Positions 8,102-16,869 of a stretch of 57,222 nt of DNA are shown piece by piece; positions within the stretch are counted from its first letter, which is position 1; each line of letters begins with the position of its first letter. Source of the stretch: DYMC01 sp035406705 (GTDB taxonomy: Bacteria > Verrucomicrobiota > Lentisphaeria > Victivallales > GWF2-50-93); NCBI GenBank assembly GCA_964426675.1, contig CAYRRM010000016.1, positions 1 to 57,222 on the forward strand. Direction: 5' to 3'. Made by a program: the position numbers and the translations under genes. The notes under the pieces were generated by a model, which saw only the letters and a list, made by a program, of their open reading frames with translations, searched no databases and was not told the origin of the DNA.

Positions 8102-10672
8102 TTATTTTATTTCAAATTTTAATTGCTCCTTTCCAGATACTTTTACCGTCTTGCCTGTTGATAAGTCACCTGAAACCATTAGCCTTGAAATAGGAGTTTC
8201 AATCTCTTTAACTATTAAACGCTTTAAAGGTCTTGCTCCGTAATTTGGATCATAACCCCTTGAAGCTAAGTATTTCTTTGCACTTTCATCAATGGCAAAT
8301 CCTATTCCAAGGTCTTTCAAGCGGTTTGCGAAATTCGCAATCTGAATTTCAACTATTTTTACAATATCATCTTTAGTCAATTGATGAAAGATAAGAATTT
8401 CATCAATTCTATTAATGAATTCCGGTCTGAAATGATGTTTTAATTCATCTAAAAGCTTTTCTTTTAATCCGGAGTTAAAATTAGAATTTTGAAGTAAAGC
8501 ACTTCCAATATTGGAAGTCATAATTATGATAGTATTCTTAAAGTTCACAGTTCTACCATGGGAATCAGTTACTCTCCCATCATCAAGGATTTGTAAAAGT
8601 ATATTGAATACATCTGGATGGGCTTTCTCAATTTCATCAAATAAAACTACTGAATAGGGGCGTCTCCTAACTGCTTCAGTTAATTGACCTCCTTCATCAT
8701 ATCCGATATATCCCGGTGGAGCACCCACAAGCCTTGAAACACTGTGTTTTTCCATATATTCTGACATATCGATCCTTATCATTGCTCTTTCGTCATCAAA
8801 AAGTTCTGCAGCAAGAGCTCGCGCCAGTTCAGTTTTCCCAACTCCCGTTGGTCCCATGAATATGAATGATGCTATAGGCCTATTGGGATCTTTTATGCCT
8901 GCTCTTGCTCTAAGGACAGCGTCTGCCACGGCATCAACGGCTTCATCTTGAGATATAACTCTTTTGTGCAGATTTTCTGATAGGAGTAGAATTTTTTCTT
9001 TTTCACTTTGGACAAGTTTTTTTACCGGGATTCCAGTCCATCTTGAGATTATATCTGCGATATCCTCTTCTGTTACTTCTTCTTTCAATAATTGTTTTTC
9101 CTTGGATTTTTTATATTTTTCTTCTGTTTTTTTGATTTGATTTTCTATTCCCGGTATTGTGCCATGTCTGAGTTCTGCAGCTTTATCGAGGTCATAATTT
9201 CTCTCTGCTTTATCAAGAGAAATTTTTGCAAGTTCAAGGCTTTCTCTTAAGTTCTGCAATTCTTTGAGAAGTTTTTTTTCTTCATCCCATGCCTTTCTAA
9301 GAGTCCTGCTTTTTTCACGCAGCCCTTTTATTTGTTCTTCTATATCTTCAAGGCGCTTTTTAGAAGCCTCATCCTTCTCTTTCTTTAATCCAGCTGCTTC
9401 AATTTCCAATTGCATGAGTTTTCTTTCTACCTCGTCTATTTCAACCGGACAACTATCTATCTCTGTTCGTAATTTTGCAGCGGCTTCGTCCATGAGATCT
9501 ATTGCTTTATCCGGTAAAAATCTATCGGGAATATATCTATCTGATAACACTGCTGATGCGATTATCGCCGAATCACGTATCTTTACTCCATGATGAATCT
9601 CATATTTTTCGCGAAGCCCGCGGAGAATGGATATAGTTTCTTCGACAGATGGTTGTGAAACTAATACAGCTTGAAATCTTCTTTCGAGAGCTGCATCTTT
9701 TTCTATATGTTTTCTATATTCATCAAGAGTTGTAGCTCCGATACAATGCAATTCGCCTCTGGCAAGCATAGGTTTGAGGAGATTTCCAGCATCCATTGCT
9801 CCTTCTGCAGCTCCAGCTCCAACGACAGTATGAAGTTCATCTATGAATAATATTATTTCGCCTGATCTTTCAGTCACTTCTTTAAGAACCGCTTTAAGGC
9901 GTTCCTCAAATTCACCTCTATATTTTGCACCAGCAATTAAAGCCCCCATATCAAGGGCTACAATTTTCCTATTCTTCAAACTTTCCGGTACATCACCTCT
10001 TATTATTCTTTGTGCTAAACCTTCAACAATTGCTGTTTTCCCCACACCTGGATCTCCAATTAGCACTGGATTATTCTTTGTTCTCCTTGATAATATCTGA
10101 ATTACACGGCGTATTTCTTCATCTCTTCCTATAACTGGGTCAAGTTTACCTCTATGTGCAAGCTCAGTCAGGTCCTTCCCATACTTTTCCAGAGCCTGAA
10201 ATGTTGATTCAGGGTCTGGTGAACTAACTCTCGAATTTCCTCTAATCTCTTTCATTGCATTGAGAAAAGCAGCAGGATTAAGTCTGTATTTCTCAGCTAT
10301 TTCGAGACATTCTTTATCATTTTCTAAAAGTGCAAGCATAATAGTATCAGCACTTATAAAATCATCTTTTAATTCGCGACTCTTTTCTTCAGATGCTATT
10401 AATATGGCACTGAATTGCCTTGATGTGTAGATTTCCCCTGCGCCAGGACCGTCAACAGATGGAATTGAACGTAGTTTTTTTTCAATTTCTCCCGATAATT
10501 CTTTGAGTGGGACATTGAGTTTTTTTAAAGCTTCAAGCGCAGGATTATCATTATTCACAAGAGCGTAAAAAAGATGAAAAGGCTTTAACTCCTGGTGTTT
10601 AAATTTTACAGCACAATTATGCGCAGCCATCAAAATCTCTCTTGCCTTATTGGTAAATTTTTCAATATTCAT
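8102..10672 (-). CDS. clpB: ATP-dependent disaggregase ClpB
   Basis: A Hsp100 chaperone that rescues aggregated proteins with DnaK. At 856 aa it has the standard ClpB architecture: N-terminal repeat domain (1-145), AAA-1 with Walker A GDPGVGKTAIVEG and Walker B ILFIDELHT, a middle coiled-coil domain (about 400-530), and AAA-2 with Walker A GPTGVGKTELARA and Walker B VVLFDEIEKAHPDVF. The C-terminal YGARPLKR is typical. A strong SD (AAGGAGA) precedes the ATG. I found no CIRCE or HAIR element in the 357-base upstream gap. One perfect TGCGAAATTCGCA lies in the 3' part. Confidence 0.97.
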   Translation of the reverse strand: MNIEKFTNKAREILMAAHNCAVKFKHQELKPFHLFYALVNNDNPALEALKKLNVPLKELSGEIEKKLRSIPSVDGPGAGEIYTSRQFSAILIASEEKSRELKDDFISADTIMLALLENDKECLEIAEKYRLNPAAFLNAMKEIRGNSRVSSPDPESTFQALEKYGKDLTELAHRGKLDPVIGRDEEIRRVIQILSRRTKNNPVLIGDPGVGKTAIVEGLAQRIIRGDVPESLKNRKIVALDMGALIAGAKYRGEFEERLKAVLKEVTERSGEIILFIDELHTVVGAGAAEGAMDAGNLLKPMLARGELHCIGATTLDEYRKHIEKDAALERRFQAVLVSQPSVEETISILRGLREKYEIHHGVKIRDSAIIASAVLSDRYIPDRFLPDKAIDLMDEAAAKLRTEIDSCPVEIDEVERKLMQLEIEAAGLKKEKDEASKKRLEDIEEQIKGLREKSRTLRKAWDEEKKLLKELQNLRESLELAKISLDKAERNYDLDKAAELRHGTIPGIENQIKKTEEKYKKSKEKQLLKEEVTEEDIADIISRWTGIPVKKLVQSEKEKILLLSENLHKRVISQDEAVDAVADAVLRARAGIKDPNRPIASFIFMGPTGVGKTELARALAAELFDDERAMIRIDMSEYMEKHSVSRLVGAPPGYIGYDEGGQLTEAVRRRPYSVVLFDEIEKAHPDVFNILLQILDDGRVTDSHGRTVNFKNTIIIMTSNIGSALLQNSNFNSGLKEKLLDELKHHFRPEFINRIDEILIFHQLTKDDIVKIVEIQIANFANRLKDLGIGFAIDESAKKYLASRGYDPNYGARPLKRLIVKEIETPISRLMVSGDLSTGKTVKVSGKEQLKFEIK
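8327..8339. repeat. Palindrome TGCGANNNTCGCA, site 4
   Basis: TGCGAAATTCGCA inside clpB; codes ANFA in the C-terminal part. Confidence 0.85.
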
Positions 10673-11029
10673 AATTAATCTCTCCTTTTTTTATATTATT
10701 AATTCAATAGAACTTTATAATGCACTCAATAACTTAGCATTATCCTTGCCATTTTTACAAAAATAATATATATCTCTTTGATTATAAATATTTTAAAGCA
10801 TAAATTCAGTTTTTTTATCAAGAGTCATTTTGTCTCATATTTTTTTGTCTTTAAAAGAAAAAAAGTTCATTGATTCTGGTTGGGCAGGAAGGTAAGTTAT
10901 AGCAACGTTATTTTACATATACACATGGATAATGACTTTCAAATTCTTTCTTTTGCCTGGGTGAGCTGGAAAATTAAAGTAGTCGTGAACTATTGTTTTG
11001 GAAAGAATATTTTTTCCATTAGTTAATTT
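10673..11029. other. Upstream region of clpB, no gene
   Basis: 357 AT-rich bases between the end of the GH130 gene and clpB. It holds the clpB leader and SD. No CIRCE, HAIR or tRNA is visible. A 33-codon ORF at 10925-11026 on the plus strand lacks an RBS. Confidence 0.5.
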
Positions 11030-12502
11030 TCAACTACATTTTTTTATGGCATCAAGTATTTCATTGATTTTTACCCTGGCAAAGCTTGTCATACAATCTG
11101 AAATAGCATAAGGTATTATGAGATATTCTCCAAATATTATTGAGCCACATGTATATACTACGTCAGGGACGTAATTATATTTTGCTTTTGTAGGTGGGGT
11201 AATTAGGGGAGTTTTTAATCGTCCTATTACCTTTTCTGGATTTTCGAGATCCAATAATACAGCGCCTATAGAGTACCTTCTCATCGTTCCAACACCGTGT
11301 GTTAGTACGAGCCATCCTTCCGGGGTTTCTATAGGGGAACCACAATTTCCGATTTGGAGTAATTCCCATGGTTCTTTTGGTTTTATTATTACTTTTGATT
11401 CGTACCAGAAATGAGGATGTTCTGAATACATAATATGAATATTTTCACCACTTTGTCTTGATAGCATTGCGTAAAGTCCTTTTATCTTCCTTGGGAATAG
11501 AGCCATACCTTTGTTATAAACCATTGGACCGTTCAAGGTGCAGATTTTAAATTTTCTAAAATCTTCGGTTTCTATTAGCTGAGGTAAAGCTATACGTCCA
11601 TCAAACGCCGTATAAGTGGCGTAGTATTTTCTTTCTCCTTCATCTTCGAATAGTACAAATCTGGCATCTTCCATCCCATTGCTTTGATTTGGGGTTAGAG
11701 GAAAAATAACTCTTTCAGATATGGATGTTTGAGAAGGAAATTCGACTTCATAATTTGATCTGGCAAGAGTAATCATACCTTCTTTTACGAAAGCAGAAAT
11801 AGATGAAGAAGAACGACTTACACTATCTATTGCAACTCTCAATTCATGCATAGTAAATTCGTTTTTTAAAGAAGCCATGACATTATTGCTGAAGGTGTCT
11901 AAGAGACCAAGTTCTCCGAGCTTTCTTTTAAAAAGTTCCTTTTGATAAGTATGTGTTGGAATTAGGTTAGGTTCAGTAGCAAAGGTTGAAACGGGATACA
12001 AGGTAATTTCTCCGTTGTTAGATATTACTCCTTCTCTGAAAGAAATTGATGAAATGTGTCCTTCGCCAATTGCTCTCAAACTCAAAATAAATTTTAGTTT
12101 TTCATTTTCATTTTGTTCGGGAGCCTTGACAATACTTGGATTACATAGCGAAACGGATTCAAAAAGATATCTTGAAGAAAAAAATGCCCCAATAAGATAT
12201 TTTCTGTCTTTAGATAAATTTCTATCACTTGGAAGTAAATGTTCAAGTTGGTTATAACGCTGTTCAAAAACTGATAATAGGTAGTCTTTATTTTGCAGAT
12301 ATAGTCTTTTGATTATTATATTTAATTCGGTTTTTACTTCAGTTTCTTCAAGAGAAAGTATTCTCGAAAGTAACCTTAGTGTTCTGGGGGAATCTGGTTC
12401 ATAAAAGTTTGACGGCAATTGTGTTCCTATGAAAAATGGTCTGAGTAAAGATCTATCAGACGATGGAATGATATTTAAAGGAATTTTTTCTATCTTTATC
12501 AT
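11030..12502 (-). CDS. GH130-family glycosidase/phosphorylase-like protein
   Basis: The C-terminal two thirds (about 230-490) show the five-bladed propeller pattern of GH130 mannoside phosphorylases: YYATYTAFDGR, GPMVYNKGMALFPRKIKGLYAMLSR, HFWYESKVI, GCGSPIETPEGWLVLTHGVG-like segment, and a C-terminal IIPYAISD. The N-terminal part (1-150) is helical and not typical of short GH130 enzymes, matching the larger uncharacterised clade. It overlaps the upstream glycosyltransferase by 4 bp (ATGA), so the two are probably translated together and act on the same mannose-type glycan. Phosphorolysis or hydrolysis cannot be told from sequence alone. Confidence 0.85.
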   Translation of the reverse strand: MIKIEKIPLNIIPSSDRSLLRPFFIGTQLPSNFYEPDSPRTLRLLSRILSLEETEVKTELNIIIKRLYLQNKDYLLSVFEQRYNQLEHLLPSDRNLSKDRKYLIGAFFSSRYLFESVSLCNPSIVKAPEQNENEKLKFILSLRAIGEGHISSISFREGVISNNGEITLYPVSTFATEPNLIPTHTYQKELFKRKLGELGLLDTFSNNVMASLKNEFTMHELRVAIDSVSRSSSSISAFVKEGMITLARSNYEVEFPSQTSISERVIFPLTPNQSNGMEDARFVLFEDEGERKYYATYTAFDGRIALPQLIETEDFRKFKICTLNGPMVYNKGMALFPRKIKGLYAMLSRQSGENIHIMYSEHPHFWYESKVIIKPKEPWELLQIGNCGSPIETPEGWLVLTHGVGTMRRYSIGAVLLDLENPEKVIGRLKTPLITPPTKAKYNYVPDVVYTCGSIIFGEYLIIPYAISDCMTSFARVKINEILDAIKKCS

Positions 12503-14781
12503 TTTGTCCTCTTATTTTCAAATGCAATTACTGTATTTCTCAAGTTGTACATTTCCACAAGTGATAATAGGAAGGCAAGTGTGGATTCGGCCCCCTGATT
12601 TTGATTTATTCTGTCCATGTGAAGGCCATCATGACAACCTCCTGTATGTGGATCATATAAGGGAAGGTTGAGTTCATTTCCTCCAAGGAACCAATCGAAT
12701 GCTTTTCTGCATTCAGCCAGCCAGAATTCATCATTTGTTGTTCTGTAGGCTTCAGCACATGCATTAATCATTGATTGAGCTTCAATGGGTTGTTGATCAA
12801 ATCGTGCTGGAGGAGAATTTTTTTTCCAGAATCCATTACTTCCAATAGGATAGAAATACCCTCTTGGAGAGCTCTGATTTTTTGTAAGCCATTTTAAAGC
12901 ACTAATACCAGTTTCGAACATTTCAGAATGAGCCTTCCATCGTCCTGTAAGTATGAGAGCGTGAGGTATTTTAGCATTATCATATGAGACAATATCTTCA
13001 AGCCAGAACCAATCGTCAGTTGCATTATTTTTAAACATATCCAGGAGTTTTTGGGAAAGGCATTCTCTCAATGAATCAGCTAACCTATCTCCACTAAGTG
13101 TACGAAGATATTCATGTAAGCCTATCACAGTTAGTGCCATTGCACGTGGAGATGAGAAATGTTCTACACTTGGCAGGGCTGACTCAAAGAGCCTTGTGGC
13201 CCAATTTCGTAATCCTTTGTTCCTTGAACGTCCCACGCACGTTCCAAGTGCCCATATAGCGCGGGCGTGGCTGTCCTCTGATCCTACATCTTCCAGCCAC
13301 TTTTTTTCAAATGACATAAAATTTCTGAACCGTTTCTTTTCTGCGTTAAATGCATGATTGAGAAATGCTGCATATGTTACAGTTATATTTTTAAGCTCCT
13401 TAAACTCTTCAATTTCTTCTAACAAAATCATCAGTATTAAAGCTCTTGCATTATCATCGGTACAGTATCCATGTTCGAAGTTTGGAATGGTGAAGATTGC
13501 ATGCTGGAGTATTCCTACTTTGTCGGTCATATTGAGTAAATGTTCAAATCGCCAGCTGGGCAAGTTTGCCTCTTTACTGTAGTCGAGACCTTTATTTATA
13601 CTAATAACTTGTGATGAAGAAAATTCTGCTCGCACATTTTCGAAGGTAGAAATATAAAGATGAGCCACGTTTGACCATATCATTTCACGTCCTAACTTAT
13701 AAGCATTTTTTCTCATGGCATGGCGTTTTACTTCATCTGAAAGTAAATCAATAATTGCTTGTGAAATATGTTTTGGAGAAGAAAATGGGACAATAACGCC
13801 TCTATTATCGGATAGTAATTCCTTGGCATGCCAATATGGTGTTGAAATAACCGCTTTCCCCATACCGAAAGAATAGGCTAGAGTTCCGCTTGTAATTTGT
13901 GCTTCATTCAGATATGGTGTAATGTAGATGTCAGCTGCACCTATGAATTCTTCTAGTTCCTCCAGGCTAACGTACCGATCGTGAAAGATTACATTTTCAG
14001 ATACTCCTTTTTCCTTTGCAAGTCTTTGAAGATTTAATCTATATGTTTCTCCTTGTTCTTTTATGATTCCAGGATGAGTTGCCCCAAGTATGATATATAC
14101 GATGTTTGGGAATTTTTTGCAAACATCGGGTAGTGCTTCAATCACACTTTCTATACCTTTATTAGGGGAAAGTAAACCAAAGGTAAGCAAGACTTGTCTT
14201 CCCTCAACACCGATAATATCTTTGAAAAAATTAGGATCTACAAAAGGCGTATCTGGTATCCCATGTGGGATTATTTCAATTTTCTCTTGAGGAACACCAT
14301 AAATTTCCTTCAAAAATTCAGCTCCAGTGTTACTCATTACTACAAGTTTTGATGACAATGAAATTATCTGGTCAAAAACTTTTTTTTGATCATCGTTGGG
14401 TGTTTTTAGTATTGTGTGTAATGTGCATACAATAGGCATTCTAAGTCTTTTCATTAGTGCTAATAGATGACTTCCAGCGCGCCCTCCAAATATTCCAAAT
14501 TCGTGTTGGATGCAAACTACATCCGGATCACACATATTTAAAAAATCAGCAGCTCGCTGGTAATTTTGAATTTCCGGAGCGAATATTTCAAAACGAACTT
14601 CCTGAGGATAATTATATCCTTCTACTGTGTCATTCATAGCTACGACTGGAAATTGAATCTCCGGACTTTGATGTTCTAATGCGTTGTAAAGGTCATTTGT
14701 AAATGTGGCTATCCCGCATTTTCGCGGGACATAAGACCCGATTAGAGCCACTTTATGTATATGGGAAAATTTCTTTGCCAT
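12499..14781 (-). CDS. Fused GT4 glycosyltransferase and alpha/alpha-barrel protein
   Basis: Residues about 1-390 are a GT-B glycosyltransferase of family 4: IGSYVPRKCGIATFTNDLYNAL at the N-terminus, VVCIQHEFGIFGG, LTFGLLSPNKGIESVI, and the donor-site segment AADIYITPYLNEAQITSGTLAYSFGMGKAVIST. From about residue 405 to 745 there is a second, helical domain (HGYCTDDNARALILMI, DSHARAIWALG, WFWLEDIVSYDNAKIPHALI, NQNQGAESTLAFLLSL) resembling six-hairpin glycosidase or epimerase folds. The fusion with a coupled GH130 gene downstream is a recurrent pair. Role probably in synthesis or turnover of a mannose-containing oligosaccharide; inferred. Confidence 0.87.
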   Translation of the reverse strand: MAKKFSHIHKVALIGSYVPRKCGIATFTNDLYNALEHQSPEIQFPVVAMNDTVEGYNYPQEVRFEIFAPEIQNYQRAADFLNMCDPDVVCIQHEFGIFGGRAGSHLLALMKRLRMPIVCTLHTILKTPNDDQKKVFDQIISLSSKLVVMSNTGAEFLKEIYGVPQEKIEIIPHGIPDTPFVDPNFFKDIIGVEGRQVLLTFGLLSPNKGIESVIEALPDVCKKFPNIVYIILGATHPGIIKEQGETYRLNLQRLAKEKGVSENVIFHDRYVSLEELEEFIGAADIYITPYLNEAQITSGTLAYSFGMGKAVISTPYWHAKELLSDNRGVIVPFSSPKHISQAIIDLLSDEVKRHAMRKNAYKLGREMIWSNVAHLYISTFENVRAEFSSSQVISINKGLDYSKEANLPSWRFEHLLNMTDKVGILQHAIFTIPNFEHGYCTDDNARALILMILLEEIEEFKELKNITVTYAAFLNHAFNAEKKRFRNFMSFEKKWLEDVGSEDSHARAIWALGTCVGRSRNKGLRNWATRLFESALPSVEHFSSPRAMALTVIGLHEYLRTLSGDRLADSLRECLSQKLLDMFKNNATDDWFWLEDIVSYDNAKIPHALILTGRWKAHSEMFETGISALKWLTKNQSSPRGYFYPIGSNGFWKKNSPPARFDQQPIEAQSMINACAEAYRTTNDEFWLAECRKAFDWFLGGNELNLPLYDPHTGGCHDGLHMDRINQNQGAESTLAFLLSLVEMYNLRNTVIAFENKRTK

Positions 14782-14950
14782 AATCTCCCTGTTGTAAATA
14801 TTCTACTAATTGTTAATAGTTAGAATTAGCTTGTATTTCGAACCCAAACTTACATAACTTAACAATAATAGTTCCCTAAATGAATTTTTCAAAAATAATA
14901 TATCGATTTAATTAAAAAATCTAAGAAAAAAATCTAACACGCATGGCGGA

Positions 14951-16855
14951 TTAAACTTCTTTTAACCAGATTGAGAAGTCTGCATCAGGAGGCATTCTCC
15001 AGTCAGCTCGAGGAGATAATGCAATAGTTCCCACCTTAGGTCCATCAGGATTCGAATTTCTTTTGAACTGATGGGAAAAAAATCTTTTTATGAATGTTTT
15101 CAGAGTATCTTGAATGAGTTTTTCTTCGTAAATCCCATCGAATGCGATTTTCGCAATAAAGTCAAGTTTTTTGACGTTAGCTCCATATTTAACACAGTGA
15201 TAAAGGAAAAAGTCGTGTAGGGCATAAGGACCTAAAATTTTTTCCGTTTCCTGGATGAATTTTTCTCCTCTCCGTGACGGGAGTAATTCTGGGCTTATTG
15301 GGGTATTCAGAATGTCAACGAGTATATTGTGAACTTTTGGCGAAGATTTTTCGGCAATCCATTCTATAATATAGCGAACTAATGTCTTTGGTATACCACA
15401 ATTTGCAGAGTACATTGAAATATGGTCGCCATTAAAAGTTGACCAGCCAAGAGCAATTTCAGACAGATCTCCAGTTCCAATAACAAGGGCATTTTCTGCA
15501 TTTGCAATATCCATAAGTATCTGAGTTCGTTCACGCGCCTGAGCGTTTTCAAAAGTAATATCATGTTTTTTTGTATTTCTCCCTATATCTTTCAAATGTA
15601 TTTTGCAAACCCTGGTAATATCTATTTTGCGAAAATCGCAATTCAGGGCTTTTGCAAGTTTTGTCGCGTTATTTAACGTTCTTGAACCTGTACCAAAACC
15701 CGGCATTGTGACCGCAATAATGTCCTTTGAAGTAAGATTAATGATTTGAAAAGCTTTTATAGTTGCAAGGAGGGCAAGTGTAGAATCAAGTCCGCCTGAT
15801 ATTCCTATCACCGCTTTCCTTGATTTTGTATGTAAAAATCTTCTTGCAATTGCAGAGCTTTGAATGTTTAAAATCTCTTCACAGCGTTCATCTCTCCTGG
15901 ATTTTTCACGTGGGACAAAAGGGTATGGGTCATAAGTCCTTAAAATTTTTTTACTCTTATAAATGTTTGAGATAAGAATTCTTCTATATAGCGGAATCTT
16001 TTCATCATAGAATGAACTTTCAGAATTTCTCAGATAATTAAGTTTCTGGCAGTCAATATCGACAAAATAAAGTTGATTTATAGTGCTGAAATTTCTTTTC
16101 TCAAGTAATTTCATTCCATTTTCAAAAAGAGCACAATGTCCACTAAAAACAGTTTCTGCAGACGATTCATAAGTTCCAGCAGAACAGAATGCATATGCGC
16201 ATATATTTTTTGCACTTTGATGTTTTATCAATTCGGTTCTATATTCGTTTTTTCCTATTAGTTCATTACTTGCGGAAAGATTCAATATAAGATTTGCTCC
16301 AGCAAGGGAGTAATAAGAAGATGGAGGTATTGGCACCCATAAGTCTTCACAAATTTCTATTGCAAAAGAGATTTCACTATCTTTGCTTGTAAATATTAAG
16401 TCAGTTCCAAATGGAGCTTCCTGCCTAGCCAAAAATATTGTATCGTTTTTTATATCTTTTCCACTTTTAAACCATCGTTTTTCGTAGAATTCTCTATAAT
16501 TTGGCAAAAAAGATTTTGGAACGACTCCAAGGATCTTTCCTTTATGAATGACGATAGCACAATTGTATAAGACATTTCGATGGAATATAGGTGCTCCTAT
16601 TACTGCTACGGTATTGAAAGATTTCAATTTTTGGCATAGTTGAAGTATAGCCTCTTCCGTTGATTTTATTAGCTCTGCATTATGAAATAAATCTCCACAT
16701 GAATAAGTCGTTATGGAAAGTTCGGGAAAGAGAACAATAGCAGATTTCTCTTTTTCAGCGTGTTTTACATTTTCCAAAATAGCAATCCCATTGAATTCAG
16801 GATTTGCAATTTTTAATTGCGGAACCGATATAGCAATTTTATAAAATCCAAACAT
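14951..16855 (-). CDS. nadE: Glutamine-dependent NAD+ synthetase
   Basis: Makes NAD+ from deamido-NAD+, ATP and glutamine in the cytosol. The N-terminal nitrilase-type glutaminase (about 1-270) has the Glu-Lys-Cys triad: E in FPELSITTYSCGD, K in VVPKSFLPNYREFYE, C in FAIEICEDLWVPIPPS. The C-terminal synthetase domain has the PP-loop VIGISGGLDSTLALLA and IGTGDLSEIALGWST. 634 aa is the usual length for the fused type. Two TGCGANNNTCGCA palindromes, in different codon frames, are inside. Gap of 15 bases to pepF upstream. Confidence 0.95.
   Translation of the reverse strand: MFGFYKIAISVPQLKIANPEFNGIAILENVKHAEKEKSAIVLFPELSITTYSCGDLFHNAELIKSTEEAILQLCQKLKSFNTVAVIGAPIFHRNVLYNCAIVIHKGKILGVVPKSFLPNYREFYEKRWFKSGKDIKNDTIFLARQEAPFGTDLIFTSKDSEISFAIEICEDLWVPIPPSSYYSLAGANLILNLSASNELIGKNEYRTELIKHQSAKNICAYAFCSAGTYESSAETVFSGHCALFENGMKLLEKRNFSTINQLYFVDIDCQKLNYLRNSESSFYDEKIPLYRRILISNIYKSKKILRTYDPYPFVPREKSRRDERCEEILNIQSSAIARRFLHTKSRKAVIGISGGLDSTLALLATIKAFQIINLTSKDIIAVTMPGFGTGSRTLNNATKLAKALNCDFRKIDITRVCKIHLKDIGRNTKKHDITFENAQARERTQILMDIANAENALVIGTGDLSEIALGWSTFNGDHISMYSANCGIPKTLVRYIIEWIAEKSSPKVHNILVDILNTPISPELLPSRRGEKFIQETEKILGPYALHDFFLYHCVKYGANVKKLDFIAKIAFDGIYEEKLIQDTLKTFIKRFFSHQFKRNSNPDGPKVGTIALSPRADWRMPPDADFSIWLKEV
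15143..15155. repeat. Palindrome TGCGANNNTCGCA, site 5
   Basis: TGCGATTTTCGCA inside nadE; codes AKIA. Confidence 0.85.
15628..15640. repeat. Palindrome TGCGANNNTCGCA, site 6
   Basis: TGCGAAAATCGCA inside nadE; codes CDFR, a different codon frame from site 5 in the same gene. Confidence 0.85.
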
Positions 16856-16869
16856 AAAAATTTTTATTA

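Noticed and set aside
10925..11026. 33-codon plus-strand ORF
   Set aside because: No RBS or promoter visible; short enough to be chance.
10673..11029. CIRCE-like element upstream of clpB (TGCACTC...TTAGCAT)
   Set aside because: Arms are not inverted repeats of TTAGCACTC/GAGTGCTAA; only a loose likeness.
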